Source: Phaeospirillum sp.
GTDB lineage: Bacteria; Pseudomonadota; Alphaproteobacteria; Rhodospirillales; Magnetospirillaceae
Reading direction: 5' to 3'
Length of the DNA: 59,830 nt
Assembly: GCA_030824585.1 (NCBI GenBank)
Contig: JAVBXM010000249.1
Span: forward strand, 1 to 59,830
Part shown: positions 17,159-27,469 of the stretch, piece by piece
Layout: each line of letters starts with the position of its first letter
How positions within the stretch are numbered: the first letter of the stretch is position 1
Notes under the pieces: generated by a model
Seen by the model: the letters and a program-made list of their open reading frames with translations, nothing else
Told to the model about the DNA's origin: nothing
Databases searched by the model: none
Position numbers and translations under genes: made by a program

Positions 17159-18141
17159 ACAAGTTCCTGCAGATCGGCGCCATCGCCGCCATCGCCCTTT
17201 CACCGGCAGCCTCCTGGGCCGATGAGCCGGAAAACGGCACCCTGAGCATCGTGTTCGAGAACGATCTGTTCTACGGCACCGACCGGCACTACACCAACGG
17301 CGTGCGGGGAGCCTGGCTGTCGGGGCCGGGCGGGACGCCCGAATGGGCGCTGAGCCCGGCGCGCTGGTTTCCCCTGTTCCCGGACGGCGGCACGGTGCGG
17401 GTCGAGTATGCGCTGGGACAGAGCATGTACTCGCCAAGCGACATCCGGCTGGAAAATCCACCGGCCAGCGACCGTCCCTATGCGGGGTGGCTCTACGGCT
17501 CGGTCGGGCTGATCGCCGAGACCGGAATGCGGCTGGATCAGCTAAGCCTGACCCTGGGGGTGGTCGGGCCGGCCTCCATGGCCGAACAGACGCAGAAATT
17601 CATTCACCGGAACGTGGGATCTCCCGATCCGCGCGGCTGGGACACCCAGTTGCAGGACGAGCCCGGCCTTATCCTGACCTATCAGCGCAGTTGGCGAAGC
17701 CTTGTCGCCGAACCGATCGCCGGGCTTTCGTTCGACGTGACGCCCCATGTGGGAGGGGCGGGCGGCAATGTGTTCACCTATGCCAATGGCGGCGTGATGG
17801 TGCGTTTCGGCAAGGAGCTTCTCCTGGATTACGGCCCGCCCGGCATCCAGCCGAGCCTGCCCGGAGCGGGCTTTTTCGTCCCCAGCCAGGGACTGGGCTG
17901 GTACCTGTTCGGCGGACTCGACGGACGGGCCGTGGCCCGCAACATCTTCCTGGACGGCAATACCTTCCGCGACAGCCGCCGCGTCGACAAGGAGCCGCTG
18001 ATCGCCGACCTGCAGTTCGGCGCGGCGATCACCTGGGGCCACACCCGCCTCAGCTACGTTCATCTGCTCCGCACGCCCGAGTTCAAGGGGCAGAACAAGA
18101 TGGACGAGTATGGCGGGTTCAGTCTTTCCCGCCGTTTCTGA
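17155..18141 (+). CDS. LpxR-type lipid A 3'-O-deacylase, outer membrane
   Basis: 328-aa DUF2219/LpxR beta-barrel with a signal peptide ending PAASWA. The active-site N-terminal block FENDLFYGTDRHYTNGVR carries the Asn-Asp pair; PPASDRPYAGWLYGSVGL and HRNVGSPDPRGWDTQLQDEPG carry the other conserved residues, including a His; the C terminus is aromatic (SLSRRF). It would remove the 3'-acyloxyacyl chain from lipid A in the outer membrane. Its start overlaps the permease stop (ATGA), so a lipid A remodelling enzyme is co-transcribed with an ABC exporter. Soluble-fold alternatives are unlikely. Confidence 0.87.
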   Translation: MNKFLQIGAIAAIALSPAASWADEPENGTLSIVFENDLFYGTDRHYTNGVRGAWLSGPGGTPEWALSPARWFPLFPDGGTVRVEYALGQSMYSPSDIRLENPPASDRPYAGWLYGSVGLIAETGMRLDQLSLTLGVVGPASMAEQTQKFIHRNVGSPDPRGWDTQLQDEPGLILTYQRSWRSLVAEPIAGLSFDVTPHVGGAGGNVFTYANGGVMVRFGKELLLDYGPPGIQPSLPGAGFFVPSQGLGWYLFGGLDGRAVARNIFLDGNTFRDSRRVDKEPLIADLQFGAAITWGHTRLSYVHLLRTPEFKGQNKMDEYGGFSLSRRF

Positions 18142-18186
18142 CACATGGAAACAAAGGCCTGCCGGCTTCGCCCAGGAAAAGCGGAG

Positions 18187-18206
18187 CGGCCAACCGGCCG
18201 GCATTT
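18187..18206 (+). terminator. Weak terminator after lpxR-like gene
   Basis: CGGCC-AACC-GGCCG hairpin followed by GCATTTT. The stem is short; this is the only terminator-like element before the next promoter. Confidence 0.35.
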
Positions 18207-18245
18207 TGGGTAAGCCTTACCCCTAAGACACCATCCCGGCCGATA

Positions 18246-18299
18246 TCACACCCTTGTCACAGCATCCTCACCCTTCGATCACATCGATCGGAGTCATCC
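18246..18299 (+). promoter_or_regulatory. Four TCAC repeats at 11-bp steps plus -10-like hexamer, upstream of otsA
   Basis: TCAC occurs at 18246, 18257, 18268 and 18279, each exactly 11 bp apart (one helical turn). Fifteen bases after the last repeat start lies TCATCC, a -10-like hexamer. No good -35 is present. The same architecture is at 22826 and 23650. Such geometry is typical of OmpR/PhoB-family activators. Confidence 0.65.
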
Positions 18300-18318
18300 T
18301 TCCCTTGAAAGGAAGGCG

Positions 18319-20258
<1,940 letters not shown>

Positions 20259-20259
<1 letters not shown>

Positions 20260-21020
20260 TGCCCCTTCTCGCGCCACCGTCCGAAGCCCCGATGAACTGG
20301 GCACTGTTCCTCGACATCGACGGAACCCTGCTTGATCTGGCGCCGAAGCCCGGCGACGTGGTGGTGCCCCGCACCCTGCCGCCATGCCTGGAGACCCTGA
20401 GGCGGCGGTTCGGCGGAGCGCTGGCGCTGGTCAGCGGCCGCGCCCTGGCCGGTGTCGACCGGCTCTTTCCGGGCGGGCACGACGCGGCGGGCAGCCATGG
20501 CGTCGAATGGCGCCTTGCCGGCGCGACGACGGTTCTCGCCGATCCCTGGCCCGACGAGGTGACGGCGATGGTCGAGGCCGAAGCCGCTCTGCTGCCGGGC
20601 ATCCTGGTGGAGCGCAAGCCCCGCTCCGTGGCGCTGCATTACCGGAATGCGCCGGAGTACGAGCCGGCGGTCAAAGCCCTGGCTGAAGCCGCCATTCGCA
20701 ACGCCGGGACGCCGCTTCGCCTGCTGGAGGGAAAGGCGGTAATCGAGATCGCCCCGCCCGAAGCGGACAAGGGAATGGCCATCGACCGCTTCATGCGCGT
20801 TCCGCCCTATGCCGGACGCCGGCCGGTCTTCGCGGGGGACGATATCACCGACGAGGGCGGCTTCGCCGCCGTCAACCGCCTGGACGGCCTCTCCCTCCAT
20901 GTGGGGCGAAGCCTGGCGACCAAGGCGCATTTCCGACTGTCCACGCCCGCTTCGCTGCGGCGGTGGCTTATCCGCCTGGATCAGGCGCCGGGAGGCACAT
21001 CCGACCATGCACACCCTTGA
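20259..21020 (+). CDS. otsB: Trehalose-6-phosphate phosphatase
   Basis: 253-aa HAD phosphatase. Motif I is FLDIDGTLLDLAP with the nucleophile and acid Asp pair; VSGRALAGVDRLF, GSHGVEWRL, LLEGKAVIEI and FAGDDITDEGGFAAV (motif IV) follow in OtsB order. It removes phosphate from trehalose 6-phosphate. ATG 20259 overlaps the otsA stop (TAATG); ATG 20292, just before the first motif, is an alternative. Coupled to otsA and to the GH15 gene, which starts 14 bp inside its 3' end. Confidence 0.93.
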
Positions 21021-22806
21021 TCTTGGCGTCATCGGCAATTGCAATATCGCCGCCCTGGTGGATTCACGGGCCACCATCGTCTGGGGATGCTTTCCCCGAT
21101 TGGATGGCGACGCGGTCTTTCACGGCCTGCTGAACGGCGGCCAGACCCCAAGCCCGGCAGAATCCGGCGACGGGACGTTTTCCATCGAACTGGTCGACCA
21201 GTTTCACTCGGAACAGGCCTATCTGCCCAACTCGGCAATTCTTTGCACCACCCTCCACGACCATCATGGCGGGACGGCCGAGGTCATGGATTTCGCGCCA
21301 CGCTTCGCGCTTTACGAACGGATGTACCGCCCGCCGATGATCGTCCGGCGGATCAGGCCGGTGCAGGGCCGCCCACGCGTACGGATTCGACTGCGCCCCG
21401 GCTTCGAAAACGGCGGACTGGAACCGCAGATCACCCGCGGCAGCAACCATCTTCGCTACGTCTCGCCGGCCCAGACCCTGCGCCTGACCACCAGCGCGCC
21501 GGTCTCCTACGTCATCGAGGAACGCCCCTTCACCCTCGACCGGCCCATGGACATGCTGCTGGGCAGCGATGAAAGCCTCCAGGCCGGCGTGGAAACCACG
21601 GCACGCGACCTGTTCGAACGGACCCTGGATCACTGGCGCAGTTGGGTTCGGTCGCTGTCGATCCCGTTCGAATGGCAAGACGCGGTGATTCGCGCCGCCA
21701 TCACCCTCAAGCTGTGCAATTTCGAGGAAACCGGGGCCATCGTCGCCGCCCTGACCACCTCCATTCCCGAGGCGCCGGACAGCCAGCGCAACTGGGACTA
21801 CCGCCTGTGCTGGCTGCGCGATGCCTATTTCGTCATCCATGCCCTCAATCGCCTGGGCGTCACCAGGACCATGGAGGACTATCTGCGCTTCATCAACGAC
21901 ATCGTCGAGGACGCCACCGAGGGGGAATTGCACCCGGTCTACGGCATCACCCGCGATTCGTCCATCGACGAGACCCTTGTTCCCCACCTGGCCGGCTACC
22001 GGGGATTCGGGCCGGTGCGCGTCGGCAACCAGGCCCATTTCCAGGTGCAGAACGACGTCTATGGCAGCGTCGTCCTGGCGTCGACCCACGCCTTCTTCGA
22101 CCGGAGGCTCGCCCAGCCCGGCAATACTCCCCAGTTCGAACAGCTCGAGCGCCTGGGACACCGGGCGATCGCCGTGTTCGACAAGCCCGACGCCGGGCCC
22201 TGGGAATTGCGCACCATCGCCTCGGTCCATACCTTTTCCGCCGTGATGTGCTGGGCCGCCTGCAACCGCCTGGCCAAGATCGCCCGCCACATCGGCCTGG
22301 GCGATCGCGCGACCTATTGGCGGCGCGAGGCCGACCGGCTGCACGCGATCATCTGCGAGCGCGCCTGGAACCCGGACCTGGGCAGCTTCGTCTCGACCTT
22401 CGGCGGAGACGCCATGGATGCGACCCTGCTGCTGCTCCACGAGGTGGATTTCCTCAGCGCCGACGACCCGCGTTTCGCCGCGACCGTCGATGCCGTGGCC
22501 GGCAAGCTGCGGATCGGAGATTTCCTGTTTCGCTATGTCGGCGAGGATGATTTCGGACGGCCGACCACCGCCTTCATCATCTGCGTCTTCTGGTATATCG
22601 ACGCCCTGGCCGCGTTGGGACGCCGCGAGCCGGCGCGCGAGCTGTTCGAGCTTGTGCTGGCGCGACGCAACGCCCTTGGCCTGCTCTCCGAGGACATCGC
22701 CCCGTCGAGCGGCGAATTGTGGGGGAATTTTCCCCAGACCTACTCCATGGTCGGCCTGATCAACTGCGCCATGCGGCTGTCCCGGACCTGGGAGGAAGCC
22801 TTCTAG
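21007..22806 (+). CDS. GH15 family glucoamylase/trehalase-like hydrolase
   Basis: 599-aa cytosolic GH15 protein. N-terminal beta domain MHTLDLGVIGNCNIAALVD, then an (alpha/alpha)6 barrel with RNWDYRLCWLRDAYFVIHAL, the catalytic-Glu region VYGITRDSSIDETLVPHLAGYRG, and SSGELWGNFPQTYSMVGLINCAM near the C terminus. No signal peptide. Proteins of this type often sit beside otsBA and may hydrolyse trehalose or a maltodextrin. Its presence suggests trehalose is both made and recycled. Ribosome site GGGAGG, 11 bases upstream. Confidence 0.88.
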   Translation: MHTLDLGVIGNCNIAALVDSRATIVWGCFPRLDGDAVFHGLLNGGQTPSPAESGDGTFSIELVDQFHSEQAYLPNSAILCTTLHDHHGGTAEVMDFAPRFALYERMYRPPMIVRRIRPVQGRPRVRIRLRPGFENGGLEPQITRGSNHLRYVSPAQTLRLTTSAPVSYVIEERPFTLDRPMDMLLGSDESLQAGVETTARDLFERTLDHWRSWVRSLSIPFEWQDAVIRAAITLKLCNFEETGAIVAALTTSIPEAPDSQRNWDYRLCWLRDAYFVIHALNRLGVTRTMEDYLRFINDIVEDATEGELHPVYGITRDSSIDETLVPHLAGYRGFGPVRVGNQAHFQVQNDVYGSVVLASTHAFFDRRLAQPGNTPQFEQLERLGHRAIAVFDKPDAGPWELRTIASVHTFSAVMCWAACNRLAKIARHIGLGDRATYWRREADRLHAIICERAWNPDLGSFVSTFGGDAMDATLLLLHEVDFLSADDPRFAATVDAVAGKLRIGDFLFRYVGEDDFGRPTTAFIICVFWYIDALAALGRREPARELFELVLARRNALGLLSEDIAPSSGELWGNFPQTYSMVGLINCAMRLSRTWEEAF

Positions 22807-22825
22807 GAGAGATCAAGCGGTCCGG

Positions 22826-22879
22826 TCACCGTGTCGTCACAGCCTTCTCACCCCTTGCTCTCACCGGGAAGCATAGGCT
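22826..22879 (+). promoter_or_regulatory. Four TCAC/TCTC repeats at 11-bp steps, upstream of glycine-zipper lipoprotein
   Basis: TCAC at 22826, 22837 and 22848, TCTC at 22859, each 11 bp apart; TAGGCT (-10-like) begins 15 bases after the last repeat start. The second and third repeats (TCACAGCCTTC, TCACCCC) closely match the otsA copy. Confidence 0.65.
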
Positions 22880-22920
22880 TTTACCGATGGGTTCGTCCCA
22901 GAACAGCAAGGAAGATCGTC

Positions 22921-23178
22921 ATGAGAACGCTTGCCAAAGCCCCGGCCGCCATGGCCGTGGTTCTCACCCTTGCCCTGTCGGCCTGCGCCAACATGACCGA
23001 CCGGCAGCAGCGGTCCCTGTCGGGTGGCGCCATGGGCGCGGCCGGCGGCGCGGCCATCGTGGCCATGACCGGCGGAAGCGCCGGCCTCGGCGCGCTGATC
23101 GGCGGCGGCGGTGGAGCGCTCATCGGCGCCCTGCTTCCCGACAACGGACGGCCAAAAGACAATCAACAAAGACGCTAA
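22921..23178 (+). CDS. Small glycine-zipper lipoprotein
   Basis: 85-aa lipoprotein. Signal peptide with lipobox LALSAC-A, then a glycine-zipper segment (GGAMGAAGGAAIVAMTGGS and GLGALIGGGGGALIGAL) typical of OmpA-anchored or YmgG/SlyB-like envelope proteins. It ends in a short charged tail. Start at 22921 with AAGGAAG upstream. Likely inner leaflet of the outer membrane, envelope-stress role by family resemblance. Placed behind a TCAC-repeat promoter, so probably co-regulated with trehalose genes. Confidence 0.8.
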   Translation: MRTLAKAPAAMAVVLTLALSACANMTDRQQRSLSGGAMGAAGGAAIVAMTGGSAGLGALIGGGGGALIGALLPDNGRPKDNQQRR

Positions 23179-23271
23179 CGGCCAGCGGCAAGGCACGGCC
23201 GCAATCGCGGATGCGACGCCAGGCCCCCCTGACGGATAGCCCCAGGCTGGCTGTGCAACAGGAGAAAGTCC

Positions 23272-23577
23272 ATGAAGAAGACCATCATGACGCTCGCCAT
23301 ATTGGCCATGATTGCGCCGATCATCGCCTGCGCTCCGACCAACACCACCGAAAGCACCGGCGAACTTCTCGATGATTCGGTGATCACGATCAAGGTCAAG
23401 AACGCCATCGTGATGGACCCGGCGTTGAAGGTTCTGCAGATTCGCGTCACCACCTTCAAGGGCCGGGTCCAAATGAGCGGCTTTGTCGACAACCAGCAAA
23501 TGGTTGCCCATGCGGGCGCCATCGCCGCAGATGTGGAGGGCGTGAAAAGCGTACAGAACGACCTGATCGCGAAGTGA
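23272..23577 (+). CDS. BON-domain lipoprotein (OsmY-like)
   Basis: 101 aa. Lipobox MIAPIIAC-A, then a BON domain from about residue 34: DDSVITIKVKNAIVMDPALKVLQIRVTTFKGRVQMSGFVDN ending VEGVKSVQNDL (shown in part). BON proteins bind phospholipid at the envelope and are commonly osmotically induced. Ribosome site AGGAGAAAGTCC. It follows the glycine-zipper gene by 93 bp and may be read from the same promoter. Confidence 0.87.
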   Translation: MKKTIMTLAILAMIAPIIACAPTNTTESTGELLDDSVITIKVKNAIVMDPALKVLQIRVTTFKGRVQMSGFVDNQQMVAHAGAIAADVEGVKSVQNDLIAK

Positions 23578-23649
23578 GCGGCAAGCACGCGACCTGGGGG
23601 AGGCATGGCGGCTTCCGCCCTCGCCTCCATCCCACGGCGATGGGCGCCG

Positions 23650-23703
23650 TCTCCGAAAAGTCACGGATTTATCACCCCTCGGTCTCAGCGAGGAGCGTAC
23701 TCC
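23650..23703 (+). promoter_or_regulatory. Four TCTC/TCAC repeats at 11-bp steps, upstream of 72-aa gene
   Basis: TCTC 23650, TCAC 23661, TCAC 23672, TCTC 23683, each 11 bp apart; TACTCC (-10-like) begins 15 bases after the last. Third copy of the promoter architecture at 18246 and 22826. Confidence 0.62.
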
Positions 23704-23739
23704 TTGCGTCGCCGATTTCACCAAGGAAGGGGTGCCGCC

Positions 23740-23958
23740 ATGATCGATCATGAGAGCATTACCGCCGCCATCGACAACGGCGAGGGCCGTGACCACGTCG
23801 CCATTGCCGCCTGCAAATCCAATTCCGGCGCGGTGAAGGAAATCGCCTATTCCCCCGTCGACCACTGCTTCTTCGTGACCGTCGATGGGCGCGAGAGACT
23901 GCGCAGCGATGTGCCGGAGACCGCGTACAGCTTCTTCAGCGGCATCGGGCCCGAATAG
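23740..23958 (+). CDS. Small hypothetical protein (72 aa), TCAC-regulon member
   Basis: 72-aa soluble protein starting MIDHESITAAIDNGEGRDHV, with AYSPVDHCFFVTVDGRERLRSDVPETAY. It has no signal peptide or TM and no domain I recognise. The predicted fold is mostly beta from the pattern of alternating hydrophobics. The ribosome site AAGGAAGGGG and its own TCAC-repeat promoter make it a real gene, likely part of the osmotic or envelope stress set. Confidence 0.7.
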   Translation: MIDHESITAAIDNGEGRDHVAIAACKSNSGAVKEIAYSPVDHCFFVTVDGRERLRSDVPETAYSFFSGIGPE

Positions 23959-23974
23959 CCGCATCGACGGCTTG

Positions 23975-23998
23975 CCGGTCCCGCTGGCGCGGGACCGG
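23975..23998. terminator. Hairpin between convergent genes
   Basis: Perfect 10-bp stem CCGGTCCCGC / GCGGGACCGG with a TGGC loop, between the 72-aa gene and the convergent CoA-transferase operon. No T tract. Confidence 0.55.
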
Positions 23999-24023
23999 GC
24001 ACGGCTTGTCCGTGACGCTCGCC

Positions 24024-24833
24024 TCATCCCTTCTTTCTGAGTGCGCCGGTCTGGTCGACCCGGCGCAGGGCGGCCAGTTCGGCCTGGGTGGGCTCGGGGA
24101 CCACATGGGCATCGGGCGCCACCTTGAGGTCCCAGCCGGTATTGGCCCTGATCTCCTCGACACTGGAAAACGAGAACCAGGAGTCCAGTTGGAATTCCTT
24201 GGTCTCGACATGGGGACGCAGGATGCCCAGCGTGGTGACGATCGCCGCCGGACCGCCGCCGGGAAAGCCATAGCGCTCGCGGGCGTTGGCCCCCTCGAGA
24301 TAGCCGGGCGAACTGATATAGGTGACCTTCTCGGCGAAACGCTTGGGCTCGTGGGTCACCATGATCACCGTGCGCTTGGCGCCGCAGGCGATGTCGTTGG
24401 CGCCGCCGGCTCCCGGCAGGCGGGTCTTGGGCGGACGATAGGATTCGCCGATCTCGCCATCCCAGATGCCGGTGGTGTTGACGTTGCCGAACCTGTCCAC
24501 CTGGGCGGCGCCGATGATGCCAACGTCGCAGCGGCCCGAGGCCACCAGGAAGCCCAGCGCGTCCAAGGCGCTGGTGAAGCTGGTGGCGTTGACCGACAGC
24601 CGGTTGCACTCGATGCCCCAGGGCAGGCCGCCCACCGGGGTGGCGCCGTAGACGCCGCCCTCGGTCATGGCCCGCACGTTGGGGGCGTGGTGGGCCTGGG
24701 CGAAATAGCCGGCCAGCATGGACAGGCCGACGCCGAAGATGGCCAGCTCACCGTCCCTGATCTCGCGGCCGGTGGCGATGGCCATCATCTCCTGACGGGT
24801 GAAGTCGGGGCGGGTGAAGTCGGGCGCGCTCAT
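24024..24833 (-). CDS. CoA-transferase family I, beta subunit (first pair)
   Basis: 269-aa subunit resembling GctB/IpdB-type CoA-transferases. MMAIATGREIRDGELAIFGVGLS at the N terminus, then VRAMTEGGVYGATPVGG, whose Glu is at the position of the catalytic glutamate of this family; also GIIGAAQVDRFGNVNTTGI and LPGAGGANDIACGAKRT. The start at 24833 overlaps the alpha-subunit stop (ATGA). Expected to transfer CoA to, or act on, an acid whose identity is unknown. Minus-strand operon of two genes behind the 25864 site. Confidence 0.87.
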   Translation of the reverse strand: MSAPDFTRPDFTRQEMMAIATGREIRDGELAIFGVGLSMLAGYFAQAHHAPNVRAMTEGGVYGATPVGGLPWGIECNRLSVNATSFTSALDALGFLVASGRCDVGIIGAAQVDRFGNVNTTGIWDGEIGESYRPPKTRLPGAGGANDIACGAKRTVIMVTHEPKRFAEKVTYISSPGYLEGANARERYGFPGGGPAAIVTTLGILRPHVETKEFQLDSWFSFSSVEEIRANTGWDLKVAPDAHVVPEPTQAELAALRRVDQTGALRKKG

Positions 24834-25825
24834 GCCGCCACGCCCCGGGCCGACAGCCCCGCCACCTGATCGGGGGACAGGATCCATTGCCGGTAGGGAT
24901 CGAGCAGGAAGGCGGTCTCGGTCTTCGCCAGCGTCGCCAGCCGGTCGCGGCCGATCAGGTCCAGATAGGAGTCGGGATCGTCATAGCCTTCGACGAAATC
25001 GGCGACGTAGCGATCCGTCCCCTCCCGGGTGGCCAGGGCCTTGTTCATCAGGTGCATGTGTTCCTCGTCCACGTCGTACATTCCCGGCGAGCTTTGCGGC
25101 CAGGCGGCATAGGGCCAGTGCACCACCGCCTCGACGATGATGTCGGGGATGCGGACCAGATTGGGGAATTGGCGGATACAGCCGGAATCGACGATGGCAT
25201 CGGCGATGATCACCACCTTTTTCGCCGCCCGCGACAGCTCGAACCGGCTCCATTCCGTGCCCAGCATGATGGAGTTGCCCCGGATATCGGCCAGGGTGAC
25301 GTGAATGGCCGCCAGATCGGGCTGCAGGACGCTATAGGCGCCGATCTCGCGCCCGCTGAACGGGTCGGTCACGGTGGGAATCTTGGTCCTGGCCGGGGTG
25401 TCATGGGGCGCGAAGGCGCTGCGGTGCTGGATGTCCGAGCCGATATTGGTGGTGGCCGGCACGAAGGGCCAGTTGAGCGCGCCGCCGAGATAGCGCAGCG
25501 GCATGGCCAGGTTGGAGTAATCCTCCAGCGCCATGGCTCCGCTTTCCACGGCGCGGCGCAGGCCGTTGGCGAAGCCGAACACCTCCAGGGCGGAAAAGCC
25601 GCACTCGGCCTTGGTGGCGGCCCCCGCGCCGGCCAGCAGGTTCAGTTGCTGGCTGCTGCAGTGGAATACGGCGTGCAGGTCCCGGCGGCCCTGGCGCAGC
25701 AGTTCACGGCCGAAGACGATGGCGTCCGAGCCGATGGGCAGGGCGGCGCCACTGGCATATTGCATGCCGTCCCAGGTGTAGCGGCGCACCGCCTCGGCCA
25801 GGGGAATCAATTTGCTGTGTGTCAT
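24830..25825 (-). CDS. CoA-transferase family I, alpha subunit (first pair)
   Basis: 331-aa partner of the 24024 product. KLIPLAEAVRRYTWDGMQYASGAALPIGSDAIVFGRELLRQG is the usual alpha-subunit lead (shown in part: DGMQYASGAALPIGSDA), followed by LNLLAGAGAATKAECGF and QPDLAAIHVTLADIRGN. It resembles GctA/IpdA relatives rather than acetoacetate CoA-transferases. Divergent from the enoyl-CoA hydratase gene, sharing the 121-bp region that holds a perfect 20-bp dyad. Substrate unknown. Confidence 0.86.
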   Translation of the reverse strand: MTHSKLIPLAEAVRRYTWDGMQYASGAALPIGSDAIVFGRELLRQGRRDLHAVFHCSSQQLNLLAGAGAATKAECGFSALEVFGFANGLRRAVESGAMALEDYSNLAMPLRYLGGALNWPFVPATTNIGSDIQHRSAFAPHDTPARTKIPTVTDPFSGREIGAYSVLQPDLAAIHVTLADIRGNSIMLGTEWSRFELSRAAKKVVIIADAIVDSGCIRQFPNLVRIPDIIVEAVVHWPYAAWPQSSPGMYDVDEEHMHLMNKALATREGTDRYVADFVEGYDDPDSYLDLIGRDRLATLAKTETAFLLDPYRQWILSPDQVAGLSARGVAA

Positions 25826-25863
25826 GGTGTCGGAAACATCCTCGGTGGAGACGAAACCAACAT

Positions 25864-25883
25864 AGTCTACACTCTACTAGACT
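25864..25883. promoter_or_regulatory. Sulfur-regulon candidate site between divergent CoA operons
   Basis: AGTCTA-CACTCTAC-TAGACT, a perfect 6-8-6 inverted repeat with inner TCTACTAGA. It is positioned to control both the minus-strand CoA-transferase pair and the plus-strand hydratase operon. Confidence 0.65.
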
Positions 25884-25946
25884 GTATTGCATTCATCGCA
25901 TGGCTGGGATACGGTTCCCCTCCCCTGCCGAGGAAAGCATCCGACC

Positions 25947-26690
25947 ATGGCCTCCGACGTCGTCACCTATGAGATCCGCGACCGCATCGCCATCATCACC
26001 GTCAACCGGCCGGACAAGCGCAACGCCCTGACCAAGGAGGTGGTGGACAGGCTGAACGCCGCCTGGACCCGCTTCGCCGCATCGGACGAACGGGTGGCGG
26101 TGATCACCGCCGCCGGCGATGCCGCCTTCACCGCCGGCGCCGACCTGGACGACATCCCCCACGATCTGTGGCGGGCCATTCCCGGCATCGGTGTCGAGGT
26201 GGACAAGCCGGTGATCGCCGCCGTGTCGGGCTGGGTGGTGGGCGGCGGGTTGCTGTTCGTGCAATACGCCGACCTGGCGGTGGCGGCGGAAACGGCGCGC
26301 TTCGTCTACCCCGAGGCCAAGGTGGGGTTCAGCGGCGGCCTGATCTCGTCCCTGGCGGCGCGCATCCCCCACAAGGTGGTGATGGAACTGGTGCTGACCG
26401 GCGACGCCATCAGCGCCCAACGCGCCTACGAGGTGGGACTGGTCAACAAGGTGGTCCCTGCCGGCCAGCACCTTGACGCCGCCCTGGACTACGCCGCCAA
26501 GCTGGCCGACAACGCGCCCCTGGTGCTGTCGCAGTTGAAGCGCTTCATCGGCGAGACCCTGTCCAAGGGACCGTCCGAGCGGGCCGGTATCGCCCGGCGC
26601 GAGGTCGACGCCGTCACCAACAGCGCCGACATCGCCGAGGGCCTGGCCGCCTTCAAGGCCAAGCGGCCGCCGGCGTTCCAGGGGCGCTGA
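25947..26690 (+). CDS. Enoyl-CoA hydratase/isomerase (crotonase family)
   Basis: 247-aa crotonase-fold protein. NRPDKRNALTKEVVDRL, oxyanion-hole segments TAGADLDDI and AAVSGWVVGGGLLFVQYADLAVA, and FVYPEAKVGFSGG. At the usual catalytic-Glu positions I see VVGGGLLFVQYAD and PEAKVGFSGG; the second hydratase Glu appears absent, so isomerase, hydrolase or ring-opening chemistry is possible. Start 25947 with GAGGAAA upstream; the longer frame lacks family support. First of a five-gene operon with overlapping stops and starts. Confidence 0.88.
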   Translation: MASDVVTYEIRDRIAIITVNRPDKRNALTKEVVDRLNAAWTRFAASDERVAVITAAGDAAFTAGADLDDIPHDLWRAIPGIGVEVDKPVIAAVSGWVVGGGLLFVQYADLAVAAETARFVYPEAKVGFSGGLISSLAARIPHKVVMELVLTGDAISAQRAYEVGLVNKVVPAGQHLDAALDYAAKLADNAPLVLSQLKRFIGETLSKGPSERAGIARREVDAVTNSADIAEGLAAFKAKRPPAFQGR

Positions 26691-27469
26691 TGATTACCGA
26701 CCTCCCCTCCCTGGCCTCGGCCATTCCCGACGGGACGCTGCTGGCCATTCCGGCCGATTACGGCGGGCCGTCCCTGGCCGTCACCTTGGAGCTGATCCGC
26801 CGCAAGCGCCGTGGCCTGCGGCTGGTCACCGCCCCCACCTCGGGGCTGCAGGCCGATCTGCTGATCGGTGCCGGGGTGGTGACGGAAATCGAGACGGCGG
26901 GCATTTCGCTCGGCGAATACGGCGCCGCCGAGCGGTTCCGCGCCGCGTGGAGCGCGGGGACCATCGCGGTCAAGGATTCCACCTGCCCGGCTCTGCATGC
27001 CGGCTTCCAGGCCGCCGAGAAGGGCGTTCCCTTCCTGCCGCTGCGCGGCATTCTCGGCAGCGACCTGCTGAAGCGCCGCCCCGACTGGAAAGTGATCTCG
27101 AACCCGCTGGCCGATGAGCCCGATCCCATCGTCCTGGTGCCCGCCATCCGGCCCGAGGTGGCGCTGTTCCATGCCCCCCTGGCCGACCGCCACGGCAATG
27201 TGTGGATCGGCATGCGCCGCGAACTGGCCACCCTGGCCCATGCCTCGTCCCGCGCCCTGGTGACGGCGGAGGAGCTGTATCCCGGCAATCTGCTGGACGA
27301 TCCCCTGCGGGCACCCGGTACCCTGCCCCATCTCTACGTGGATCAGGTGGCCCTGGTGCCGGGCGGGTCCTGGCCCCTCACCGACCCGTCCAGCCTGGCC
27401 CTCTACGCCGAGGCGGCCCGCACCCAATCCGGCTTCGCCAACCTGGTCAGGGAGTGGCTGCATGGCTGA
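26690..27469 (+). CDS. CoA-transferase-like alpha subunit (second pair)
   Basis: 259-aa protein of the CoA-transferase I fold. LASAIPDGTLLAIPADYGGPSLAVTLELIRRK (part), RGLRLVTAPTSGLQADLLIGAG, HAGFQAAEKGVPFLPLRGILGSDLL and the C-terminal YAEAARTQSGFANLVREWL. It resembles the IpdA branch known from steroid C/D-ring catabolism, but the segment around the IpdA catalytic Glu reads AVKDSTCPAL and lacks an obvious Glu. Its start overlaps the hydratase stop by one base and its stop overlaps the next gene by 8 bp. Function unassigned beyond CoA-ester chemistry. Confidence 0.8.
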   Translation: MITDLPSLASAIPDGTLLAIPADYGGPSLAVTLELIRRKRRGLRLVTAPTSGLQADLLIGAGVVTEIETAGISLGEYGAAERFRAAWSAGTIAVKDSTCPALHAGFQAAEKGVPFLPLRGILGSDLLKRRPDWKVISNPLADEPDPIVLVPAIRPEVALFHAPLADRHGNVWIGMRRELATLAHASSRALVTAEELYPGNLLDDPLRAPGTLPHLYVDQVALVPGGSWPLTDPSSLALYAEAARTQSGFANLVREWLHG

